Both the position numbers and the translations under genes were made by a program. The notes under the pieces were generated by a model. It saw only the letters and a list, made by a program, of their open reading frames with translations, did not search any database and was not told the DNA's origin. A stretch of 64,000 bases of DNA from positions 124,001 through 188,000 of the forward strand of contig CAWKBS010000009.1 in the NCBI GenBank assembly GCA_963847985.1, in the 5' to 3' direction. Every line of letters starts with the position of its first letter. Within the stretch, counting starts at the first letter, position 1. The DNA is from JAIBJN01 sp963847985. GTDB taxonomy: Bacteria > Actinomycetota > Thermoleophilia > Gaiellales > Gaiellaceae. Below are positions 51,114 through 60,160 of this stretch, in pieces.

Positions 51114-51758
51114 TTACTGGCGCAGATACGTCAGCACGGCGAGCACGCGCCGATGGTCCTCGGTCGCGTGCGGGAGCCGCAGCTTGCCGAAGATGCTCGT
51201 CACGTGCTTCTCGATGGCTCGCTCGGTGACGACGAGCTCGTTGGCGATGCCCTGGTTCGAGCGGCCCTGGGCCATGTGCTCCAGCACTTCGCGCTCGCGC
51301 GGGGTCAGCTGGTCGAGCGGGTCGTCGCGGCGGCGGCGGCCGACGAGCTGCGAGACGATGGCCGGGTCGAGAGCCGAGCCTCCCTCCCCGACGCGGCGCA
51401 CGGCCGCGGTGAACTCGTCCACGTTCGAGACGCGGTCCTTGAGCAGGTACCCGACGCCTTCGGCGCTTTCGGCCAGGAGCTCCATCGCGTACGTCGGCTC
51501 GACGTACTGCGAGAGGACGAGGACGCCGACCTCCGGATAGGCCTCCTTGATCTCCTGGGCCGCCCGCAGCCCTTCGTCCGTGTGGGTCGGCGGCATCCGG
51601 ATGTCGACGATGACGACGTTGGGGGAGTAGCTGCGGACCTTGAGCATGAGGTCTTCCGCGGTGCCGGTCTGCGCGACGATCTCGAAGCCCTCGTCCTCGA
51701 GGAGGCGGGCGACGCCTTCGCGGAGGAGAACGGAGTCCTCGGCGAGGACTACTCGCAC
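51114..51758 (-). CDS. NarL/LuxR-type response regulator
   Basis: A 214-residue protein: receiver domain with VVLAEDSVLLREGVARLLED and the phospho-Asp in VVIVDIRMPPT (residue ~54), Lys in YLLKDRV, then a LuxR HTH (LTPREREVLEHMAQGRSNQG, IANELVVTERAIEKHV). It overlaps the histidine kinase stop by 10 bases, so it is the last gene of the REC-HK-LuxR operon and probably the transcriptional output. Confidence 0.95.
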   Translation of the reverse strand: MRVVLAEDSVLLREGVARLLEDEGFEIVAQTGTAEDLMLKVRSYSPNVVIVDIRMPPTHTDEGLRAAQEIKEAYPEVGVLVLSQYVEPTYAMELLAESAEGVGYLLKDRVSNVDEFTAAVRRVGEGGSALDPAIVSQLVGRRRRDDPLDQLTPREREVLEHMAQGRSNQGIANELVVTERAIEKHVTSIFGKLRLPHATEDHRRVLAVLTYLRQ

Positions 51759-54238
51759 GGAATCTCCGCCCGGACGCGTGTCCCCTTGCCGGGCGGGCTC
51801 TCCACGAAGAGCCGGCCGTCCAGAGCCTCGACGCGATCGACCAGCCCGCGCAGCCCCGATCCCTTGCCGGGATCGGCGCCGCCCCGGCCGTCGTCGGCGA
51901 TCTCGACCACGGCATGTCCGTTCACGGACCCGATGCTAACCGCGACCGAGGACGCTTCGGCGTACTTGGCCACGTTCGCCAGCGCCTCGGACACCACGTA
52001 GTAGGCCGCCGCCTCGACCGGCTCGGGGAGGCGGTCGTCCAGCAGCTCGAGGTCGACCGCGAGCGGCGTGCGCGAGACGAGCGCCTCGAGGGCGGCGGAG
52101 AGGCCGCGGTCCGAAAGCACCGCCGGGTGGATCCCGCGCGCGAGCTCGCGCAGCTCCTCGAGGGCCTGCGCCAGCTCCTCCGAGGCCTGGCCGAGGAGGT
52201 GCTCGGCCTGCTCGGGCTCGCTCGCCGTGCGCGCCTGCGCGAGGCGGAGCATGAGCGAGAGCGAGACGAGCCGCTGCTGCGCGCCGTCATGGAGGTTCCG
52301 CTCGAGCCGGCGCCGCTCGACGTCGCTCGCCTCGACGAGCCGCGCGCGCGACTGCCGCAGCTCGTCCTCGTGGAGCTTCCGCTCGGTGATGTCCATGCCG
52401 CAGATGAGCAGGCGCGGGTCGCCGCGGTCGTCGCGGAGCGGCGTCGTCGACCAGGTGACGCGCCGGCGCCCGCCGTCGGCGGTGATCCACGTGTTCTCGA
52501 ACTCACCGCGCCCGCCCTCGGTCACGACCGACTCGAGCGCGGCGCGCACGCGGTCGCGCTCCTCCGGGGCGATGAAGACCTCCCAGAAGGCATGCCCGCG
52601 GGTGAAGTCGTCGTCCCGGCGGCCCGTGAGCCGCTCCAGCGACGTGTTGAGCCGGACGATGTAGCCACCGGGGGTGGCGAGGCAGAGCAGGCTCGGCGTC
52701 GAGTCGACGACCGTGCGGATGAAGTCGCGCTCGTGCTCGAGGTCGCGGTGGCGCTGCTGGAGCTCCTCGTGGAGTCGCCCCAGCTCGGCCTGCGCACGGT
52801 TGCGCTCGGTGAACTCGCGCGCGATCAGGACCGCCTCGTCGCCGGCCTTCACGATGCGGGCCTCGAAGTCGCGGCGCTCGCCGCCGAGCTCGAGCTGGTA
52901 GTCGGCGGTGGTGAGCTCCCCGGTGTCGATCGCGCGCTGGACGCTCCCCACCAGATGGTCGGCGACCTCGGCGGGGAGCACGTCGTACGCCGTCGCACCG
53001 ATGAGCTGCTCCGGCGGGACGGCCAGGTCCTCCGGGCTGCCCTTGTACTCGAGGTAGGTGCCGTCGCGGTCGAGCCGGAAGATGAGGTCGGGGAAGGCGT
53101 CCACGAGAGCCTGGATGCGAGCCTGCGCCTTGGCGAGCGCGGCGAGGCGGCGCTCGTTCTCGAGCGCGAGCGCGGCCGCGGCGGCGACTGCCTCGACGAG
53201 GAGCGGGTCCTCCTCCAGCGAGCGGTGGTGGATCAGCGCCGCGACCGGCTTCCCGTCGCGCTCCACCATCGTCGCCAGCTCCTCCCCGCGCTCCTCCTGC
53301 GGCAGCTCGACCGGCTCGCCGTCGAGGTCCGCGAAGGACTCCGTCTCGGGGATCCAGTAGGCCAGGCGCAGGGTCGGGTCGCCGAGCGCCCGCGCGAGCG
53401 CGGCCCGCAGCTCCCCGGGCGCGTGCGTCTGCCCCAGCTCGAGGATGAGCTGCCCGACGCCCTCGCGCGCCAGCCGACCGCTGAGCAGGCCGACGATGAA
53501 CGCGAACGGGACGCTGGCGAAGGTGACGACGACCGCCCAGAAGAGGAGGTAGCCGGCCCGGTCCGAGACGCTTCCCGCGGCGAGCGCGACCGCCAGCAGG
53601 ACGAAGGTCGTGCCGGCGGTCAGGTAGACCGGGAGCAGGACGCGCCGCAGCGGAGCGGAGGCGGCCTTCCAGCGCCGCCGGAAGACGTAGAGCGAGGCGA
53701 TGAGCGCCGGGATGGCGGCGGCGATGAGGACGCCGTTGATGGCCGCGACCGTATTGGGGGAGTCGACGATCAGGAGGGCGTTCTCCGGGCACTCGGAACA
53801 GCTGCGGTCGGGGTCGTCGAAGAAGGAGGTGAGCAGCGAGCCGACGGTGAGCGAGAAGTAGGCGATGCCGACGATCGCGTAGACGAGCCGGGTCTCCAGG
53901 TAGCCGCGCGGGAAGGCGAGCAGCGCGTGGACGAAGACGGCGATGAAGATCCCGCCGAACGTCCAGCCCACCGTGAACGGAATCGAATTGTTGGACGCGC
54001 CCAGCGCCGCGACGAAGACGGTGAGCCCGACGGCGGTCAGCAGCGGGCCGAAGCGGTTGTCGGGGCGGCGGGCCCAGGCGACGAGGCCGCCGAGGATGAA
54101 CGACCAGGCGCCCAGCAACTGTGCGGTCACTGCGAAGGCGGGCGCCTCCTGGTGATCGCTCGTCAGCAGGAGGGCGAGCGTTCCCGCGCTGAGAAGGAGG
54201 CCGAGGCCGATGACCCCTGCGAACGTGCGTCGGCGCAT
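51749..54238 (-). CDS. Membrane sensor histidine kinase with two PAS domains
   Basis: An 829-residue kinase. The N-terminal 7-8 helices (residues ~5-270) resemble a membrane-sensing domain. Then comes a GAF-like/coil segment, PAS1 (~385-490, DAFPDLIFRLDRDGTYLEY), PAS2 (~520-640, VVDSTPSLLCLATPGGYIVR), the HisKA_3 helix with LERNLHDGAQQRLVSLSLML (catalytic His) and HATPase (VAKYAEASSVAVSI, DDGRGGADPGKGSGLRGL). It fits NarX/DesK-type kinases and pairs with the overlapping LuxR regulator. Confidence 0.94.
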   Translation of the reverse strand: MRRRTFAGVIGLGLLLSAGTLALLLTSDHQEAPAFAVTAQLLGAWSFILGGLVAWARRPDNRFGPLLTAVGLTVFVAALGASNNSIPFTVGWTFGGIFIAVFVHALLAFPRGYLETRLVYAIVGIAYFSLTVGSLLTSFFDDPDRSCSECPENALLIVDSPNTVAAINGVLIAAAIPALIASLYVFRRRWKAASAPLRRVLLPVYLTAGTTFVLLAVALAAGSVSDRAGYLLFWAVVVTFASVPFAFIVGLLSGRLAREGVGQLILELGQTHAPGELRAALARALGDPTLRLAYWIPETESFADLDGEPVELPQEERGEELATMVERDGKPVAALIHHRSLEEDPLLVEAVAAAAALALENERRLAALAKAQARIQALVDAFPDLIFRLDRDGTYLEYKGSPEDLAVPPEQLIGATAYDVLPAEVADHLVGSVQRAIDTGELTTADYQLELGGERRDFEARIVKAGDEAVLIAREFTERNRAQAELGRLHEELQQRHRDLEHERDFIRTVVDSTPSLLCLATPGGYIVRLNTSLERLTGRRDDDFTRGHAFWEVFIAPEERDRVRAALESVVTEGGRGEFENTWITADGGRRRVTWSTTPLRDDRGDPRLLICGMDITERKLHEDELRQSRARLVEASDVERRRLERNLHDGAQQRLVSLSLMLRLAQARTASEPEQAEHLLGQASEELAQALEELRELARGIHPAVLSDRGLSAALEALVSRTPLAVDLELLDDRLPEPVEAAAYYVVSEALANVAKYAEASSVAVSIGSVNGHAVVEIADDGRGGADPGKGSGLRGLVDRVEALDGRLFVESPPGKGTRVRAEIPCE

Positions 54239-54242
54239 GGAT

Positions 54243-54599
54243 CTATCGAAGCACAGCGCGCAGCGCAGCGCCGCTCAACTCGCCCTTGGGGACGAAGGCG
54301 GCGGCGCCGCACCGGGCCACGATCGGGCCGAAGTCGGACTCGTCGTGGCTCGAGGTGAGGACGATCTTGGGCAGGTAGGAGTCCCGGCGAAGCAGCTCGT
54401 TCACCACGCTGAAGCCGTCCATGTCGGGGAGCTGGACGTCGAGAAGGACGATGTCGGGCTTGAGCTCCTCCACCGCCTCGAGCGCGGCGCGCCCGTCCGC
54501 CGCCTCGCCGACGACCTCGAAGCCGTCGGCGAGCAACATGATCTTGGCCGTCGATCGGAAGCTGGGATGGTCGTCGACGATCAGGATCCTGGTGGTCAT
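54243..54599 (-). CDS. Single-domain (REC-only) response regulator
   Basis: A 118-residue receiver with ILIVDDHPSFRSTAKIMLLA (acidic pair), DIVLLDVQLPDMDGF (phospho-Asp), VLTSSHDESDF and the conserved Lys in FVPKGEL. There is no output domain. Five bases upstream of the histidine kinase, it is the first gene of the three-gene operon and may relay phosphate to the kinase or act as a sink. Start ATG 54599. Confidence 0.93.
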   Translation of the reverse strand: MTTRILIVDDHPSFRSTAKIMLLADGFEVVGEAADGRAALEAVEELKPDIVLLDVQLPDMDGFSVVNELLRRDSYLPKIVLTSSHDESDFGPIVARCGAAAFVPKGELSGAALRAVLR

Positions 54600-54677
54600 C
54601 TCTTCCAGAATCGTGACAAAGGGGTGAAGAGCCGGGAATACGGCTAACCACACCCTTTGCGGCGCTACGATCCGGGC

Positions 54678-56120
54678 GTGCCACGGCTCCGGGAGATCCA
54701 CGAGCGCGAGCTGAAGCTCGCCGTCCCGCCCGGCTTCGTCCTACCCGAGATCCCCGGCGAGCCGCTCGGGCCGGACACCTTCACCTCCACGTACCACGAC
54801 ACGGCCGACCGCGCGCTCGCGCGCTCGCGAATCACGCTGCGCCGACGCGTGCAGGACCGGCGCGGCCTGTGGCAGCTCAAGCTCCCCGGCGAGGGCGAGC
54901 GCCTCGAGCTGGAGGTTCCCGGCGGGCCCGGGGCGCCGCCGGAGGAGCTCGCCCGCCTCCTCGTCGGCGTCCTCCGCGGCCGGGCGCTCGAGCCGGCGGC
55001 GGTCCTGCGGACCCGCCGCGAGGGCGTCCGCGCGCGCGAGAACGGGCGCCTGGTGGCCGACGTCACGGTCGACGCCGTCACGGTTCTCGACGGACGGCGC
55101 GTGCGCGACCGCTTCGTCGAGCTGGAGGTCGAGGCCCTCGAAGGCGGCGCCGACGCGCTTCCAGCGCTGGAGCGCGTCCTGCTCGCCGCCGGCGCGCAGA
55201 AGAGCGACGGGCGGTCGAAGCTGTTCCGGGCCATCGGGTTCTTCCCGGTCGAGCCGGCAACCCCGCCGCGGTGGGCACCGCCGCTCGAGCACGTCCGGGC
55301 GCTGATCGCCGTCCAGGCCGGTGAGCTCATCTCCCACGATCCCGGCCTGCGGCTCGGCGAGGACCCGGAAGAGCTCCACCAGGCCCGCGTGGCGACGCGC
55401 CGCCTGCGAGCGGTGCTGCGGGCGGCCGCGCCGCTTCTCGACCCGGCCTGGATGGAGTCCCTCAGGGCGGAGCTCGCGTGGCTCGGCGACGCGCTCGGGC
55501 CGGTCCGCGACCTCGACGTCCTCCTCGAGCGGCTCCGCGAGGAGATCGGCGACCTGGAGCCCGCCGAGCGCCGCGCGGCCGCGCGCTTCCCGGCCTTGCT
55601 GGCCGAGGAGCGCGCCGAGGCCCGCGAGACAATGCTCGCCGCCCTGTCCACGTCCCGCTACGCCGAGATTCTGGCGCGCCTCGAGGCGGCCGCGGTGGCG
55701 CCGCGCGCACAGGAGTCGGAGGTCTCGCTCCGCGACATCGCCGCCGGCGAGTTCCGCAAGTTGCGCAAGGCGGTCCGCAAGCTTCCCGCCGATCCGTCCG
55801 ACGACCAGCTCCACCGGGTCCGGATCCGCGTGAAGCGCGCGCGCTACGCCGCCGAGCTCGCCGAGGGAGCCGTCGGCAAGCCGGCCGCCCGCTTCGTCCA
55901 GGAGGCCAAGCGGCTCCAGGACATCGTCGGCCGGCACCAGGACGCGGTCGTCGCGGAGGAGCGCGTCCGCGCCCTGCTCGACCGCGCCACGGGCCTGCAG
56001 GCGCACTTCGCGGCGGGCCGGATCGTCGAGCGGGAGCGCGAGCGGCGGCGGCGCGCCCGGGCAGCGTTTCCCGCCGCCTGGGCGCGGCTCGAGAAGAGCG
56101 GGAAGCGGGCCTGGAGCTGA
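54678..56120 (+). CDS. CYTH-CHAD domain protein
   Basis: A 480-residue protein. Residues ~5-195 are CYTH (EIHERELKLAVPPGF, the ExExK-type triphosphate site; RSKLFRAIGFF near the end). Residues ~205-475 are CHAD, helical with basic and His residues (ELHQARVATRRLRAVLR, HRVRIRVKRARYAAELAEG, LQDIVGRHQDAVVAEE). CYTH hydrolyses triphosphate-containing compounds and CHAD binds polyphosphate, so the protein is likely to act on polyphosphate. It is followed by NUDIX and SixA genes and lies near ppx and ppk. GTG 54678 is chosen over the TTG at 54657. Confidence 0.93.
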   Translation: MPRLREIHERELKLAVPPGFVLPEIPGEPLGPDTFTSTYHDTADRALARSRITLRRRVQDRRGLWQLKLPGEGERLELEVPGGPGAPPEELARLLVGVLRGRALEPAAVLRTRREGVRARENGRLVADVTVDAVTVLDGRRVRDRFVELEVEALEGGADALPALERVLLAAGAQKSDGRSKLFRAIGFFPVEPATPPRWAPPLEHVRALIAVQAGELISHDPGLRLGEDPEELHQARVATRRLRAVLRAAAPLLDPAWMESLRAELAWLGDALGPVRDLDVLLERLREEIGDLEPAERRAAARFPALLAEERAEARETMLAALSTSRYAEILARLEAAAVAPRAQESEVSLRDIAAGEFRKLRKAVRKLPADPSDDQLHRVRIRVKRARYAAELAEGAVGKPAARFVQEAKRLQDIVGRHQDAVVAEERVRALLDRATGLQAHFAAGRIVERERERRRRARAAFPAAWARLEKSGKRAWS

Positions 56121-56131
56121 GCGCGGAGACC

Positions 56132-56527
56132 GTGCAGGCCGCCGGCGGGGTGGTCGCCCGCGCCGGGGAGGGAGACGCCCTCGAGGTCCTGCTCGTCCAC
56201 CGTCCCAAGTACGACGACTGGACGCTCCCGAAGGGCAAGCTCGAGCCCGGCGAGACGCACGAGCAGGCAGCGCTGCGCGAGGTGGAGGAGGAGACCGGCC
56301 TCGCCTGCGAGCTCGGCCGCGAGCTCGCCTCGACGGGCTACCGCGACAGCAAGGACCGGCCCAAGGTCGTCCGCTACTGGGCGATGCGGCCGCTCTCCGG
56401 GAGCTTCACCCCGCACCAGGAGGTCGACGAGGTTCGCTGGAGCGAGCTCGAGGCGGCCAAGAGCCTCCTGACGCACGACCACGACCGCGCCGTGCTGGAC
56501 GGGCTCGCGGAGGACGCGCCGGGATGA
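56132..56527 (+). CDS. NUDIX hydrolase
   Basis: A 131-residue NUDIX protein with the box GKLEPGE, then THEQAAL and REVEEETGL (GX5EX7REUXEEXGU). AAGGVVARAGE opens the fold and DWTLPKGKL is the usual strand. Followed by the SixA-like gene with an ATGA overlap: in mycobacteria the MutT1 protein is a single NUDIX-phosphoglycerate-mutase fusion of these two parts, so this is the split form. It may clean oxidised nucleotides or hydrolyse dinucleoside polyphosphates. Confidence 0.92.
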   Translation: MQAAGGVVARAGEGDALEVLLVHRPKYDDWTLPKGKLEPGETHEQAALREVEEETGLACELGRELASTGYRDSKDRPKVVRYWAMRPLSGSFTPHQEVDEVRWSELEAAKSLLTHDHDRAVLDGLAEDAPG

Positions 56528-56955
56528 CGCTCTTGCTCCTCCGGCACGGAGAGGCGGGCCACCGCCGGCCCGGGGACGACGACGACCACCTCCGCCCGCT
56601 CGACGAGCAGGGGCGCCGCCAGGCCGAGGCCTATCCCGACCTCTTTGCCGACCTCGGCGTGGAGCGCGTGCTGACGAGCCCGTACGTGCGCTGCAGCCAG
56701 TCGGTCGAGCCGCTCGCCGCCGCGCTCGGCGTGCCCGTGGAGGAGCGCGCCGAGCTGGCCGAGGAGGTCGACGAGTCCGAGCCGTGGGCCCTCGTCGCCG
56801 AGCTCGGCACGGACACCACAGCCGTCCTCTGCAGCCACGGCGACATCCTCGGCATGCTCCTCGGCGAGGAGCCGCCGAAGGGCTCGACCTGGTTCGTCGA
56901 GCCCGAGCCGGGCGGCGGCTTGCGCCGCCTGCGCTACCTGCCGCCGCCGGCCTAG
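56524..56955 (+). CDS. SixA-like histidine phosphatase
   Basis: A 143-residue histidine phosphatase. LLLLRHGEAGHRRPG contains the catalytic RHG, LTSPYVRCSQS the second Arg, and VLCSHGDILG the second His. Its start overlaps the NUDIX stop (ATGA), suggesting a shared product. Context (CHAD, NUDIX, ppx, ppk) suggests action in phosphohistidine or polyphosphate-related metabolism, but the substrate is not determined. Confidence 0.92.
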   Translation: MTLLLLRHGEAGHRRPGDDDDHLRPLDEQGRRQAEAYPDLFADLGVERVLTSPYVRCSQSVEPLAAALGVPVEERAELAEEVDESEPWALVAELGTDTTAVLCSHGDILGMLLGEEPPKGSTWFVEPEPGGGLRRLRYLPPPA

Positions 56956-57086
56956 CAGCGTCCGGCTCGACCACGGCTGAGTTTCGATCGACGGGAAGGC
57001 AGGGTCTACCCCACGAGCCAGTCGGTCTACCCCACCGCCCGTGGGCTGGGTTTCAGCGCGAAGCCAACGGGAAGGCCCGATACAAG

Positions 57087-58238
57087 ATGAGCGAGCGAGC
57101 GGGCGAGCTGGAACAGCGTGCACCGTCCGCCGACTACGAAGTCGTCGTCATCGGCGCGGGTCAGGCGGGTTTGGCGATGGGCTACTACCTTGCCCGTCAA
57201 GGTCGACGTTTCATCATTTCCGAGCGTGGCGATTCCATCGCCCCCGCGTGGCGCGAGCGCTGGGACTCGCTGACGCTCTTTACGCCCCGCCGCTACAGCA
57301 GCCTTCCCGGGCTGCCCTTCTCCGGCGACCCGGACAGCTATCCGACTCGCGACGACGTGATCGCCTACCTCGAACGCTATGCGGACACGTTCGAGCTCCC
57401 GATCGAGTTCAACTGCAAGGTGCTCAGGCTTTCCCGCGAGGATGGGCGCTTCGTTCTCGAGGTCGATGGGCGGACGATCACGGCCGACCACGTCGTGGTC
57501 GCGACAGGCCCATTCCAAACGCCTTACGTCCCCGAGCTCGCTGAGGACCTCGATCCTGACGTCTGGCAGGCACATAGCACGGGCTACCGGCGGTCGAGTG
57601 ACGTGCCCGAGGAAACCGTGCTCGTGGTCGGGGGTGGGAACACCGGTTTCCAGATCGCCAAGGAGCTCTCGGCCACCCACAAGGTCGTCCTCTCGGTCGG
57701 TTCTCGTCAGAAGCCGCTGCCGCAGCGGCTGGCCGGCCGCGACCTCTTCTGGTGGCTGACGAAGACCGGTCTGATTCACAAGACGGTCGACTCGCGCCTC
57801 GGGCGACGGCTGAAAGACCGCGACACGCTGATCGGCTCGAGCCCGCGTGGACTCACACGCCGCTACGGCGTCGAGCTGAAGCCGCGCGTGACAGCCGCCT
57901 CCGGGCGCACGGTCCGTTTCGAGGGCGAAGGCGAGATCGAAGTCGACGCGGTCATCTGGGCGACGGGCTACCGGTCCGACTACGCCTGGATCGACCTTCC
58001 GATCCTCGACTCCAACGGGCGATTGCGACACCGTCGCGGGGTGACGGACGTCCCGGGTCTCTGCATCCTCGGTCTCACGTGGCAACACACTCGCGGCTCG
58101 GCCCTGATCGGCTGGGTGAAGGACGATGCCGAGTTCATCGCCGAGCGAATCGCAGCCTTGCCGGAGGCGACGGCAGGAGCCGAGCTCGCGAACGAAGAGG
58201 CCGACGTCCGGGCAGGAGCACCTGCCCGAGAAGGGTAG
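57087..58238 (+). CDS. CzcO/FMO-like NAD(P)/FAD-dependent flavoprotein
   Basis: A 383-residue flavoprotein: VVVIGAGQAGLAMGYYLA (FAD Rossmann), SLTLFTPRRYSSLPGLPFSG, VVATGPFQTPY, VLVVGGGNTGFQIAKELS (NAD(P) Rossmann) and AVIWATGYRSDYAWID. It belongs to the CzcO/YUC-like flavin monooxygenase group, including arsenic-linked ArsO, often found beside metal-efflux genes. The codon bias and lower GC fit the following MCO gene (7 bases apart) rather than the neighbouring genes, suggesting that the block was acquired together. Start ATG 57087. Confidence 0.88.
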   Translation: MSERAGELEQRAPSADYEVVVIGAGQAGLAMGYYLARQGRRFIISERGDSIAPAWRERWDSLTLFTPRRYSSLPGLPFSGDPDSYPTRDDVIAYLERYADTFELPIEFNCKVLRLSREDGRFVLEVDGRTITADHVVVATGPFQTPYVPELAEDLDPDVWQAHSTGYRRSSDVPEETVLVVGGGNTGFQIAKELSATHKVVLSVGSRQKPLPQRLAGRDLFWWLTKTGLIHKTVDSRLGRRLKDRDTLIGSSPRGLTRRYGVELKPRVTAASGRTVRFEGEGEIEVDAVIWATGYRSDYAWIDLPILDSNGRLRHRRGVTDVPGLCILGLTWQHTRGSALIGWVKDDAEFIAERIAALPEATAGAELANEEADVRAGAPAREG

Positions 58239-58244
58239 GTAGCC

Positions 58245-60074
58245 ATGCACGACCACAGCTCACACGGGAACACCGACATCGTCGAGTTTCCGAGCGCGAC
58301 CGAAGGGCTGCCGGACGTGCGCCGCCCCGAGATCGTCGAGCTCTCCGACGGCGACGAGTTCGCTCTGGAGATCGCCCCGGTCAGAAAGCAGATCGGCGAC
58401 GCGACCGTCCGCATGCTCGCCTACAACGGGTCTGTCCCCGGCCCGACCCTGAAGGTCCCTCAGGATGCGACGATCACGGTGCACGTCACGAACCGCAGCG
58501 ACATCGAGGCGACCGTTCACTGGCACGGACTGCGGCTCGAGAACCGCTACGACGGCACGCACGAGACGCAGGCGCCGATTCCGGTCGGCGAGACCTTCAC
58601 TTACCAGCTGAGCGTGCCCGATCCAGGCGCGTACTGGTACCACCCACACATCCGCGAGGACTACGGCCAGGAGCTGGGCCTGTACGGGAACATCCTCGTC
58701 GTCCCGAGCGAGGTGGACTACTGGCCGCCCGCCCACCGCGAGCTTCTCGTGACGCTCGACGACGTCCTGATCGAGGAAGGGCGGATCGCACCCTTCAGCG
58801 GGTCGGAGACGACGCACGTCGCGATGGGCCGGTTCGGAAACACGATGCTCGTCGCCGGTGAACCCGAGCTCTCGCTCGAGGCCAAGCGCGGCGAGGTCGT
58901 GCGCTTCTACTTCACGAACACGGCCAACACGCGCGTCTTCAACGTCACGCTGCCGGGGGCGGCGCGGATGAAGCTCGTCGGCGCCGACAGCGGGCACTAC
59001 GAACAGGAGGGACTGGTCGACGAGGTCCTGCTCGCGCCCTCCGAGAGGATCGTCGTCGACGTCCGCTTCGACGAGCCGGGGGAGCTCGCGCTCGAGCACC
59101 GTACGCCCGAGAAGTCCTACCGGCTTGCTGCGATCGAAGTCGTTGACGAGCTGGCCGAACCCGATCTCACGAAGCACTTCGAAACCCTGCGCACGTACCC
59201 AGACATGGGTGCGCTTCGAGAACGGATCGAGCCGTTCGTAGAGGCTCCGCCTGACAAGACGCTCTCCTTCGTGGCCGAGATGGACGAGGTCGGCCCCGAG
59301 GGTGGGGTGGACACGGGCGTTTGCGCCTGCCCGATGGATCCTGAGATCGTCGCCTCCTGGGCGGGCAAGTGCCCGAAGTGCGGGATGAAGCTAATGCCAG
59401 CGCAGGCGGAGACCGAGGCTCCGACCGCATTCGCATGTCCCATGCATGCGGAGATCACGGCCACGTGGTCGGCGACCTGCCCGAAGTGCGCGATGACGCT
59501 ACGCGCAACCGGGCTTGGCGAAGCGGCTGACGGGGACGACGCTGACGCTGCCTCGGAGGCGGACGAGCAGCATCACGGCCATCACGAAGAGGAGCACGGG
59601 CACCACGAACACCACGGTGGAGGCCACGCGCACGGCTCGGCACAAGGGATTGAGTGGGAAGACGACATGGTCGAGGTCAACCGGATGACGACGCCGGCCA
59701 ACACGCGCTGGAAGCTTGTCGATCGCGACACCGGGGCCGAAAACGCGCAGATCGACTGGACATTCCGGGTCGGCGATCAGGTGAAGCTCCGCCTCATCAA
59801 CGAGATGGACTCAGATCACCCGATGCCACACCCCTTCCACGTCCACGGAGCCGGTCGCTTCCTCATCCTCGCTCGCGACGGCGCGGTCGAGTCCAACCTT
59901 GTCTGGAAGGACACGGTGCTCGTCCGCACCGGAGAGACCGTCGACATCCTCCTCGACGTCACCAACCCGGGCCGCTGGATGGCCCACTGCCACATCGCCG
60001 AGCACCACGAGAGCGGGATGATGTTGAGCTTCAACGTCGCTCCGGAGGCGGGCCAAAGCGTGGAATCGAGATGA
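58245..60074 (+). CDS. Multicopper oxidase with tandem heavy-metal-binding domains and a His-rich linker
   Basis: A 609-residue laccase-like protein with an unusual insertion. The two N-terminal cupredoxin domains include WHGLRLENRYDG and AYWYHPHIREDYG (T2/T3 copper). Between about residues 360 and 425 lie two heavy-metal-binding modules, CACPMDPEIVASWAGKCPKC and ACPMHAEITATWSATCPKC, each CxxCx-type. A run of His, Asp and Glu follows (HHGHHEEEHGHHEHH, about residues 445-460), then the last cupredoxin domain with HPMPHPFHVHG and MAHCHIAEHHESGM (T1 Cys and T2/T3). Oxidation of Cu(I) or another metal seems likely. No signal peptide is seen. Confidence 0.9.
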   Translation: MHDHSSHGNTDIVEFPSATEGLPDVRRPEIVELSDGDEFALEIAPVRKQIGDATVRMLAYNGSVPGPTLKVPQDATITVHVTNRSDIEATVHWHGLRLENRYDGTHETQAPIPVGETFTYQLSVPDPGAYWYHPHIREDYGQELGLYGNILVVPSEVDYWPPAHRELLVTLDDVLIEEGRIAPFSGSETTHVAMGRFGNTMLVAGEPELSLEAKRGEVVRFYFTNTANTRVFNVTLPGAARMKLVGADSGHYEQEGLVDEVLLAPSERIVVDVRFDEPGELALEHRTPEKSYRLAAIEVVDELAEPDLTKHFETLRTYPDMGALRERIEPFVEAPPDKTLSFVAEMDEVGPEGGVDTGVCACPMDPEIVASWAGKCPKCGMKLMPAQAETEAPTAFACPMHAEITATWSATCPKCAMTLRATGLGEAADGDDADAASEADEQHHGHHEEEHGHHEHHGGGHAHGSAQGIEWEDDMVEVNRMTTPANTRWKLVDRDTGAENAQIDWTFRVGDQVKLRLINEMDSDHPMPHPFHVHGAGRFLILARDGAVESNLVWKDTVLVRTGETVDILLDVTNPGRWMAHCHIAEHHESGMMLSFNVAPEAGQSVESR

Positions 60075-60160
60075 GCGTCATCAACGGTCTGATCGACCAG
60101 GTCATCGCCCGCCACCCCACCGTCCGATCGGAGAGACACATCCCCCGGATGGCCTCGTGA
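60071..60160 (+). CDS. Possible 29-residue coupled small protein
   Basis: An ATGA overlap with the multicopper oxidase stop begins MSVINGLIDQVIARHPTVRS, and the frame ends at a TGA that overlaps the GTG of the membrane protein by GTGA. Such chains suggest translational coupling. It may be a real small protein or a coupling ORF. No motif is recognised. Confidence 0.4.
   Translation: MSVINGLIDQVIARHPTVRSERHIPRMAS

Noticed and set aside
51914..54358. 814-codon plus-strand frame opposite the histidine kinase
   Set aside because: Antisense to PAS, HisKA and HATPase coding sequence; low-complexity translation.
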